Positions 57,987-64,000 of a DNA stretch of 64,000 nucleotides are shown piece by piece. A program made the translations under genes and the position numbers. The notes beneath the pieces were generated by a model, which had not been told where the DNA came from, did not search any database, and saw only the letters and a list, made by a program, of their open reading frames with translations. Each line of letters begins with the position of its first letter. Position 1 is the stretch's first letter. Location of the stretch: the NCBI RefSeq assembly GCF_003060825.1, contig NZ_CP028922.1, forward strand, positions 4,433,001 through 4,497,000, read 5' to 3'. The stretch is from Paenibacillus sp. CAA11. Its GTDB lineage: Bacteria > Bacillota > Bacilli > Paenibacillales > Paenibacillaceae.

Positions 57987-58199
57987 GTGGGATTCCCCCT
58001 TGTTCGCCTTAAATTTATAATCGTAAAACTGTATATAAGATTGAATAACCGTCTGAACCATTTTCAAACGTTTTTGGATCATTTTCTTTAATCATAATTC
58101 TTTATCAGGCAAAAAGGATTTCAAACCCGTTTAAAAGTGATGACAAAATGTTTATTTCTTTGCCATGGCTAGGGATAAAGTTTCTTTAAGGAGGAATCA

Positions 58200-58709
58200 A
58201 TGATGAAGATAGAAGATCACACTATACAAACCTTGATGCTGAAGGATGGAGAAACCATCCCCAACAATCCCCGCCTGCCGGTCATTCTCTATCAGGGAGC
58301 ACTTGAGCACAGCCCGGAGGATACCGAGGCCGTATTTAACAAAAACGGCTGGCTGAACAGCTGGAGAAATGGAGTATTTCACTATCACCACTTCCACAGC
58401 AATGCCCATGAGGCACTTGGCGTGATCCGTGGAGTAGCCCGGCTCCAGCTTGGCGGGGAACATGGAGAAGAGATTTCAGTACGTGCAGGAGATTGCCTCG
58501 TGCTGCCAGCAGGCACAGGTCACAGGCGCCTCAGATCAAGCCCGGATTTTCTCATCGCCGGTGCCTACCCAAACGGGGCCAGCTATAATACGCGTATCGG
58601 AAAGCCAGAAGAACGAGCCGAGGCTCTACAGGAAATTCGCGCCGTTCCTATTCCTAATACAGATCCGGTCTTTGGAGCCGAAGGACCTTTACTCCAGCTG
58701 TGGAAATAG
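58200..58709 (+). CDS. yjlB: Cupin-domain protein YjlB
   Basis: A 169-residue cupin. LPVILYQGALEHSPED, KNGWLNSWRNGVFHYHHFHS (metal His cluster), HEALGVIRGVARLQLGG, DCLVLPAGTGHRRLR and FLIAGAYPNGASYNTRIGKP match B. subtilis YjlB closely. AAGGAGG precedes two adjacent ATGs (58200, 58203); spacing fits the second slightly better. B. subtilis yjlB lies next to yjlC-yjlD; here they are about 4 kb apart. Ligand and function are unknown. Confidence 0.88.
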   Translation: MMKIEDHTIQTLMLKDGETIPNNPRLPVILYQGALEHSPEDTEAVFNKNGWLNSWRNGVFHYHHFHSNAHEALGVIRGVARLQLGGEHGEEISVRAGDCLVLPAGTGHRRLRSSPDFLIAGAYPNGASYNTRIGKPEERAEALQEIRAVPIPNTDPVFGAEGPLLQLWK

Positions 58710-58735
58710 CGCACTTCGCATTCAATACGACATAT

Positions 58736-58751
58736 TGTTCCACGTGGAATC
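58736..58751. promoter_or_regulatory. parS-like palindrome TGTTCCACGTGGAATC
   Basis: The perfect 12-bp palindrome TTCCACGTGGAA (58738-58749) lies in an intergenic gap. The 16-mer TGTTCCACGTGGAATC differs from the ParB/Spo0J parS form TGTTNCACGTGRAACA at the last two positions. It could be a weak parS or another operator. Confidence 0.4.
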
Positions 58752-58781
58752 GATTATAGAGGGATTTTGTCGAAATACCTG

Positions 58782-59615
58782 TTATCCCCCTTGGTTGATC
58801 TCCAATCTGAACGAAGCCGTACACCCGCCAAGCTCATAGACTGCCCGATCTTCGGCCTCCTTCTTCTCTACTCGTTTGCAGAATTCCGCATACTTCTCGG
58901 AAGCACCAAAGCTGTCCCAGGTGCTGTCATGCTGGAAAAGAAGGTCACTGCCGTTAAACTCCAGGTTGTCAAAGATCGGCTCGCCTTCTGTGGTATATCT
59001 CGTCACCTGTACTTTGGCCTTCTCGCCCGATGACACCTTCTGGTAAAACTCCGACCACACCTTTACATTGCGCATGCCGGTACTGGTGATGACAACATCC
59101 CCGTTCTCTTCTGCCTGAGCAGGCGTATAGGTGATGCGGCCGAGAATCTCTGCTAGCCGCCGCGCCGAGGCCTCAGTCAGCTTATAGCCTGTTCCGGTAT
59201 CCGATACATTCATATACAGTCCGCTCCCGCTGCTCGAATCGAGCCAAAGATGGCCTTTCCTGGACTGCCCACCGTCTGCGGGCTCCAGAATGAAGTCATA
59301 GTCTGAGACGCGAATATCCAGCTGGCCCTCCATTCGCTCTGCGGTCTTCAGGGCTGCTGTAAAAGCAGCAAGGGTCTCGGGATCTGTATAGGTCTTAAGG
59401 AACTGCGGATTCGCACTACCGAAGCCCAGCGATCGGCTGATCGAAAGCTGTTTGGCATCCAAAATATCTGTATACTCTATATCCTTAGAGGGAGTAGGCT
59501 GCTCTCCTGCCTGAACCATGGAATTTACAGAGGTACTCCCTTCCTTGAGACCGCAGCTGGCCACAAGGAGCAATGCACCCAGAATGAACAGGTAGTTCCG
59601 AATATATCCTAGCAT
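58782..59615 (-). CDS. Lipoprotein with DUF4362-like domain
   Basis: A 277-residue lipoprotein: FILGALLLVASC forms the lipobox. The mature region has ADGGQSRKGHLWLDSSSGSG, a YKLTEASARRLAEIL helix and WSEFYQKVSSGEKAKVQVTR, TEGEPIFDNLEFNGSDLLFQ, resembling DUF4362 proteins of Bacillus. Function unknown. AGAGGTG lies about 9 bases before the ATG. Downstream of the HNH gene on the same strand. Confidence 0.75.
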   Translation of the reverse strand: MLGYIRNYLFILGALLLVASCGLKEGSTSVNSMVQAGEQPTPSKDIEYTDILDAKQLSISRSLGFGSANPQFLKTYTDPETLAAFTAALKTAERMEGQLDIRVSDYDFILEPADGGQSRKGHLWLDSSSGSGLYMNVSDTGTGYKLTEASARRLAEILGRITYTPAQAEENGDVVITSTGMRNVKVWSEFYQKVSSGEKAKVQVTRYTTEGEPIFDNLEFNGSDLLFQHDSTWDSFGASEKYAEFCKRVEKKEAEDRAVYELGGCTASFRLEINQGG

Positions 59616-59689
59616 CCTTCATCACCTCTTAACTTCAGACGGGAGCACGGCTTGCAAAGGTTGCATATGACATAAATTCTAAATTAAAA

Positions 59690-59708
59690 AAGGGCTATTC
59701 GCGCCCTT
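59690..59708 (-). terminator. Terminator overlapping the HNH gene stop codon
   Basis: AAGGGC/GCCCTT (59690-59695 with 59703-59708), with the TAG stop inside the loop, followed on the minus strand by TTTTTAATTT. Confidence 0.72.
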
Positions 59709-60465
59709 GATCTGTTCTCTCCCCTTCTCCGTCTTCCCGGATAAATTCCTCTACATCACGATCAGCCTTAGCCTGGTTGCACAAATGACATGCACACACG
59801 CAATTATCCGGCGTCGTGTGTCCGCCTTTGGCCCTTGGGAGCAGATGGTCGATCGTATCGCCATATCCGCCGCAGTAACGGCACGTATAATGATCCCGCT
59901 GCAAAATAAACAAACGGAAATCCTTATTCGTGAACAACCGCCGGATCGTATGCGGGTTCACCACCACGGCGGCATGCTCCTCTACTAAGGTAACTGCCAG
60001 CTCAAGCTCAATCTCCTGTTGCCAGCGGCGCCCTTTATCCGTCCTGCCGCGCATGCGAATAAAGCCGGAGCGCAGCGGCTTCAAGGCCGAAGCATCTCCG
60101 GGATGGAGCGCTCTTGGTCCCGCCTGCTGCTGTGTGCCCGCCGCTGTCAGGACAGTTGCACGCTGCCGCTTACTGGTCTGGCTGGCAGAAGAACGGCTGC
60201 CGCCGCGGGGTTTCCGGCGTGATTCTGACACCGCCGAGACGAGCTTAGGCGTATCGCCGCCTGCTCCTTGAACGGAGGCTGCCTGCAAGGACCTCTTCTT
60301 CCGGCATTCCCGGCAGGTTCCCCGGCGAGCCGCTGCCCCTGCCCGCTTTCCGCTTCGCCGCGGAAAGGCAGAGAGCGGCTTGTCGCACTGACAAGCTGCG
60401 CATATTTTTGTAGTCATCGGTTCGGTATCTTTCATGATGCATTCGGGTACAGCTAGCAAGCTCAT
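59695..60465 (-). CDS. HNH endonuclease with zinc fingers and basic linker
   Basis: A 256-residue predicted nuclease. The C-terminal HNH domain has DHYTCRYCGGYGDTIDHLLP, RAKGGHTTPDNCVCACHLCN and QAKADRD, so both the catalytic His and the zinc cysteine pairs are present. The N-terminus has a second zinc-binding pattern (ICAACQCDKPLSAFPRRSGK; GTCRECRKKR). Between them lies a ~100-residue Arg/Ser/Ala-rich basic linker. ATG 60465 is chosen (AGGTG about 10 bases upstream). No prophage, toxin or restriction partner is nearby. Biological role unknown. Confidence 0.82.
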   Translation of the reverse strand: MSLLAVPECIMKDTEPMTTKICAACQCDKPLSAFPRRSGKRAGAAARRGTCRECRKKRSLQAASVQGAGGDTPKLVSAVSESRRKPRGGSRSSASQTSKRQRATVLTAAGTQQQAGPRALHPGDASALKPLRSGFIRMRGRTDKGRRWQQEIELELAVTLVEEHAAVVVNPHTIRRLFTNKDFRLFILQRDHYTCRYCGGYGDTIDHLLPRAKGGHTTPDNCVCACHLCNQAKADRDVEEFIREDGEGERTDQGRE

Positions 60466-60816
60466 CCCTTTGGTCACCTCATATCTGCTTGAGTTCATCT
60501 ATTGTTCTATATTATACCGGAATCTTGTCCCTGCTCATCCGGAATATACTGCAATGTATTGGAATAAAAGATGAAGAAGCTTCCCCTTCCTCACAAGTTC
60601 ACTTTTAGAGATTATTAACCTAATTTCAGCAAATAGTAACACAGGAAGCATCGCAGAACGATGTTGGTGTAGATTTGGTGAGACCCTTAGGCTCTCTGTT
60701 TTGGCGGATTTCATGTCGGTTTGTTCCAGGTTTTATAAGTGGTGAACTAAATACGTTTAGCTGGTGGCATCCCATGGGTAACTTGTGGATAGAACCCAAA
60801 GGAGGAGAGACCTGAC
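60466..60816. other. Regulatory gap upstream of the cytoplasmic amylase
   Basis: About 350 bases between divergent HNH and amylase genes. It contains an operator-like palindrome CTAAA-TACG-TTTAG (60747-60760), a TTTTATAAG -10-like segment (60732-60740) and small hairpins. I see no gene and no riboswitch that I recognise. Confidence 0.45.
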
Positions 60817-62295
60817 GTGAACAGAAATCATACCCTGATGCAGTTTTTTGAATGGTATTTAGAGCCAGATGGATCCCACTGGAGACGGCTAGCCCGGCTC
60901 GCGCCCGAACTAAAGCAAGCGGGGATTGACTCGGTATGGATTCCTCCGGTAACCAAGGGACAATCTCCTGAAGATACAGGCTATGGCGTATATGACCTTT
61001 ACGATTTAGGAGAATTCGAGCAAAAAGGCGCAAGGCGCACGAAATACGGCACCAAGGAAGAACTTGTCGAGGCCATTGCCGCCTGCCAAAAGAATGGAAT
61101 TGTAGTGTATGTCGACCTCGTCATGAACCACAAAGCAGGGGCGGATGAGACGGAGCGCTTCCAAGTAGTCGAGGTCAACCCCGAGAACCGGAACGAGGAA
61201 ATTTCCGAACCGTTCGAGATTGAGGGCTGGACTAAGTTCACCTTTCCCGGCAGAAAAGGCAAGTACTCTTCCTTTGTGTGGAACCATGAGTATTTCAATG
61301 GCACAGACTATGATGCTAGCCGGAAGAAGACCGGCATTTACCGCATTCTTGGCGAGAATAAGGGCTGGAACAAGAACGTGGATGACGAGTTCGGCAATTA
61401 CGATTATTTGATGTTCGCCAATATCGACTACGGCCACCCCGCCGTGCGCCAAGAGATGATTCGCTGGGGCAAGTGGCTTGTCGATACGCTCCAGTGCGGA
61501 GGCTACCGTCTGGATGCCATCAAGCATATCAACCATGAATTCATCAAAGAATTCGCGCTTGCCATGAAGAAGAAGCGCGGCGAAGACTTCTATATCGTCG
61601 GCGAATTTTGGAATCCTGAGCTTGCCGCCTGCCAGCAGTTTCTGGACACCATCGACTACAAAATTGATCTGTTCGATGTCTCCTTGCACTATAAGCTACA
61701 AGCGGCCGCTCAAGCTGGCAGATCATTCGATCTTCGGACGATCTTTGACGATACCCTGGTCAAATCCCATCCCTTAAATGCAGTTACGTTCGTGGACAAC
61801 CATGACTCCCAGCCAAATGAGTCTCTCGAATCCTGGGTGCAGGACTGGTTCAAGCCAAGCGCCTATGCGCTGATCCTTCTTCGCAAGGATGGCTACCCGG
61901 CCGTGTTCTACGGCGACTACTACGGTATTGGCGGCAAAGAGCCGATTCCAGGCAAGAAGGACGCCATCGACTCTCTGCTGTATGCACGCTATCACAAAGC
62001 CTACGGAGCCCAAGAAGATTACTTCGATCATCCCAATACCATCGGCTGGGTTCGGCGCGGAGTATCCGAGTTCAAAGGGTCGGGCTGTGCCGTCATTATT
62101 GCAAATGGAGACCATGGAGAGAAGCACATGTTTGTAGGTCAGGAACGCGCAGGCGAGACTTGGATCGACCTAACGGGAAACCGCAAGGATCAGATTCGGA
62201 TCGAAGAGGATGGATCGGCGGTCTTCCCCGTGAACGGCGGCAGCGTGTCTGTCTGGGCTCTTCCGACCGAAGACAACAAGCAGGAAGCCTCATAA
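60817..62295 (+). CDS. Cytoplasmic GH13 alpha-amylase
   Basis: A 492-residue alpha-amylase without signal peptide (AmyA/GH13_5-like). It starts NHTLMQFFEWYLEPDG. The GH13 regions are VYVDLVMNHKAG (I), GGYRLDAIKHIN with nucleophile Asp (II), DFYIVGEFWNPEL with the acid/base Glu (III) and VTFVDNHDSQP (IV). The GTG start has AAAGGAGGAGAG 8-12 bases upstream. It would act on imported or stored maltodextrins. Its last 106 bases overlap, antisense, the end of the epimerase gene. Confidence 0.93.
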   Translation: MNRNHTLMQFFEWYLEPDGSHWRRLARLAPELKQAGIDSVWIPPVTKGQSPEDTGYGVYDLYDLGEFEQKGARRTKYGTKEELVEAIAACQKNGIVVYVDLVMNHKAGADETERFQVVEVNPENRNEEISEPFEIEGWTKFTFPGRKGKYSSFVWNHEYFNGTDYDASRKKTGIYRILGENKGWNKNVDDEFGNYDYLMFANIDYGHPAVRQEMIRWGKWLVDTLQCGGYRLDAIKHINHEFIKEFALAMKKKRGEDFYIVGEFWNPELAACQQFLDTIDYKIDLFDVSLHYKLQAAAQAGRSFDLRTIFDDTLVKSHPLNAVTFVDNHDSQPNESLESWVQDWFKPSAYALILLRKDGYPAVFYGDYYGIGGKEPIPGKKDAIDSLLYARYHKAYGAQEDYFDHPNTIGWVRRGVSEFKGSGCAVIIANGDHGEKHMFVGQERAGETWIDLTGNRKDQIRIEEDGSAVFPVNGGSVSVWALPTEDNKQEAS

Positions 62296-63194
62296 TGCAC
62301 GGTCTCCTGGAGCCCGTCAGACAGCGAATAGACCGGCTCCCAGTCCAGCAGCCGCCGGGCTTTGCGATTATCCAGCAGGCTGTGGACGATATCCCCTTCC
62401 ACCGCACGCTCATAGAGTAGCTGGCGGTGTGGAGGGGTAAGTCCTTCAAGCAGATGCAGCAAGGCAGCAATCGATACCGGCTGACGGCTGCTGATATTCA
62501 TGACCTCCCGGTCCCCCCGGGTAAGTGCGGCGATATTGGCCTCAGCGACGTCCTTCACATAAATGAAATCCCGGGTCTGTGTCCCATCCCCTCGGATGGT
62601 CACGGGCAGCTTATGCAGCAGCCGATCGATAAATATGGCCACTACGCCGCCTTCTCCCCCGGAGGTTTGCCGCATGCCATATACATTGGCATACCGCAGT
62701 ATTCCATAGTTGAGGCCATATCGCTCCGCAAAGGTCTGTATGTACATTTCCGAGACCCGCTTTGACATACCGTAGAACGACAAAGGCGAGGTTTCGTGAT
62801 CCTCCCCGATCGGCAGCTCTATGGGATTGCCGTACACGGCGGCAGATGAGGAGAAAATCACCTTCTTCACTTCATAGCGGACGCATTGCCGAAGCAGATG
62901 AATCGTGCCCATAATATTCGTCTTCGCATCGACGAAGGGGTCCTGCAAAGAGCGCTTCACGCTGATTTGGCCTGCCAGGTGAATGCAGTAATCCGGACGC
63001 TCTTGTTCAAATATATCTGCCAGCTGCTCTGACCCTATATCCAAGTCGTAGTAGTTCACCTGGCCCTTAAGACCAAGCTGCTCCTTCCCCCCTGGCGCAT
63101 AGTCGATGACAGCAACTTCATAGCCGCGGGCAACCAGCAGTTCAACAGTATGGCGGCCAATAAATCCGGCTCCACCAGTAACGAGTACCTTCAT
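62190..63194 (-). CDS. NAD-dependent sugar epimerase/dehydratase (GalE-like)
   Basis: A 334-residue short-chain extended Rossmann protein. N-terminal KVLVTGGAGFIGRHTVELL; SSSAAVYGNPIELPI with the catalytic Ser and YGMSKRVSEMY with the YxxxK pair; RYANVYGMRQ and RGDGTQTRDFIYVKDVA. It acts on nucleotide sugars such as UDP-glucose or UDP-GlcNAc. GGAGG lies 5 bases before the ATG. The last ~30 residues (SCLLSSVGRAQTDTLPPFTG...) look unlike the family and are encoded antisense to the end of the amylase gene. Downstream of a cell-wall LCP gene, consistent with envelope polymer synthesis. Confidence 0.88.
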   Translation of the reverse strand: MKVLVTGGAGFIGRHTVELLVARGYEVAVIDYAPGGKEQLGLKGQVNYYDLDIGSEQLADIFEQERPDYCIHLAGQISVKRSLQDPFVDAKTNIMGTIHLLRQCVRYEVKKVIFSSSAAVYGNPIELPIGEDHETSPLSFYGMSKRVSEMYIQTFAERYGLNYGILRYANVYGMRQTSGGEGGVVAIFIDRLLHKLPVTIRGDGTQTRDFIYVKDVAEANIAALTRGDREVMNISSRQPVSIAALLHLLEGLTPPHRQLLYERAVEGDIVHSLLDNRKARRLLDWEPVYSLSDGLQETVHYEASCLLSSVGRAQTDTLPPFTGKTADPSSSIRI

Positions 63195-63336
63195 CGTTCC
63201 TCCGACTCTCCATTCTTCTATACATAGTTATCAATCAATGTATGACTTGGCCTATCCAAATATACCGTAAGATGTAAGCTAGCGCCCTGATCAAGATCCC
63301 ATGTACAGTAAGATGAACGAAGGCAGCATGCGGCAA

Positions 63337-64000
63337 TCAGCGCACGGAATAGGCCTTCCGAAGCTTCTCCCACTCCGTCATATCGGGAACCCAGTAGTAG
63401 AGCTCTGCCTTCACCATGGGGTCCCATGCGCGCTTGCCTTCACCCGGAAGCTGGTCATAGCTCAGGTGGTTCCCCTTCAGATCTTTGGCCAGCCAAGCAA
63501 GGCTCACCAAATCTCCATCCTCCAGATTGGTATCCACCAAGTCCTCACGAATTTCCTCAATCAGCGGCTTGATCCGGAGCAAATTTCTGGGCTCAAGCAG
63601 CTTGTTAATCAACGCCTTCAACGCCTGAGCTTGATGCTCTTGGCGTCCTTGATCCCCTCCCGGGAGAGAACGGCGCTCACGGACGAAATGAAGGGCGGTC
63701 TCTCCATTCAAATGAACTTCCCCTTTAGGCAGGGTCTGCTGTGCATAAGTTAGCGTAACCGGCTCATCCAGCTCTAAGTCCAGTCCGCCAATCTTATCGA
63801 CAAATCGTTCAAAGCCGGCAAAATCGGTTTTGACATAATAATTGATCTTACAGCTGCACAAATTACTGACAGCCTGTAGAGCCGCCTCTGTCCCCGCATG
63901 GCTTCCGCTCTTGCGCTCGCCCAGGATGTGAGCATGGTTGATCTTCGTATAGCCAATCCCCGGAAGCTGCACTCTCGTATCGCGCGGAATCGACAGCAGC
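63337..64000 (-). CDS. LytR-CpsA-Psr (LCP) family cell-wall ligase, C-terminal fragment
   Basis: The frame is open to the window edge, so the N-terminus (including the membrane anchor) is missing. LCP motifs are visible: LSIPRDTRVQLPGIGYTKIN, HAHILGERKSGSHAGTEAAL, YYVKTDFAGFERFVDKIGGL, and the key LNGETALHFVRERRSLPGGD QGR region with its conserved Arg residues. These enzymes attach teichoic acids or other polymers to peptidoglycan from lipid carriers, outside the membrane. The stop lies 142 bases before the epimerase start. Confidence 0.92.
   Translation of the reverse strand, partial: LLSIPRDTRVQLPGIGYTKINHAHILGERKSGSHAGTEAALQAVSNLCSCKINYYVKTDFAGFERFVDKIGGLDLELDEPVTLTYAQQTLPKGEVHLNGETALHFVRERRSLPGGDQGRQEHQAQALKALINKLLEPRNLLRIKPLIEEIREDLVDTNLEDGDLVSLAWLAKDLKGNHLSYDQLPGEGKRAWDPMVKAELYYWVPDMTEWEKLRKAYSVR

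Noticed and set aside
1-64000. tRNA, rRNA, CRISPR array, insertion sequence, prophage or integrative element
   Set aside because: I looked on both strands for tRNA T-loop strings, evenly spaced repeats, transposase or integrase motifs and flanking inverted repeats and saw none that hold up.

Overview
The window is chromosomal DNA from a low-to-mid GC, spore-former-type Gram-positive bacterium. It is most likely Paenibacillus or a close relative. Supporting signs are strong Shine-Dalgarno sites with frequent GTG and TTG starts, a GH74 xyloglucanase carrying X2 and CBM3 modules, Bacillus-type families (YclNOPQ, YjlB/YjlC/Ndh, CydABDC, MenA, adenine deaminase) and lipoproteins with Gram-positive signal peptides. 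The species assignment is inference; no rRNA or tRNA is present to confirm it. I saw no insertion sequence, prophage, CRISPR array or integrase. The window looks like ordinary core plus carbohydrate-accessory chromosome.

Layout. 1-0.6 kb: end of a siderophore-binding protein gene. 1.0-4.6 kb: secreted GH74 xyloglucanase with an unusual mRNA leader. 4.9-6.2 kb: GNAT acetyltransferase and a spermidine-synthase-like protein. 6.4-12.5 kb: cytochrome bd oxidase operon cydABDC, preceded by three FNR/Rex-like palindromes and a divergent 35-aa membrane miniprotein gene that is easily missed. 12.9-15.1 kb: adenine deaminase under a guanine-class purine riboswitch. 15.1-21.9 kb: nitrous-oxide-promoter-family protein, S9 peptidase, ABC-2 exporter pair and a PAF-acetylhydrolase-like esterase. 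22.0-25.8 kb: two-component system and catalase. 26.0-28.1 kb: LysR regulator divergent from a YeiH-type exporter. 28.1-31.9 kb: petrobactin-type importer yclNOPQ with a near-consensus Fur box. 32.0-34.1 kb: two small charged proteins and a diguanylate cyclase.

34.3-42.4 kb is a beta-mannoside utilisation locus: CE7 acetyl esterase, two GH130 phosphorylases, a CUT1 ABC importer and a LacI regulator. The importer and the second phosphorylase diverge from a repeat-rich control region. 42.5-46.2 kb: MenA, TetR, chemoreceptor. 46.3-50.6 kb: PrsW-like protease overlapping a divergent IF-3 paralogue, then a small hypothetical protein, a DsrE protein and a NifS-like PLP enzyme. 50.6-52.5 kb: TetM-like ribosomal protection GTPase. 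52.7-57.4 kb: NDH-2 operon, TPR protein and thioredoxin. 57.4-64 kb: secreted and lipoprotein hypotheticals, YjlB cupin, HNH nuclease, cytoplasmic alpha-amylase, a convergent overlapping epimerase and an LCP cell-wall ligase fragment.

Themes. Respiration and redox (cyd, menA, ndh/yjlC, katA, thioredoxin), iron uptake, and extracellular-polysaccharide breakdown coupled to phosphorolysis dominate. I did not find a clearly new multi-gene system. The best candidates for something undescribed are the miniprotein beside cydA, the IF-3 paralogue/PrsW overlap, the DsrE/NifS-like pair with a sequestered ribosome-binding site, and the orphan perfect Shine-Dalgarno sequence in the GH74 leader.
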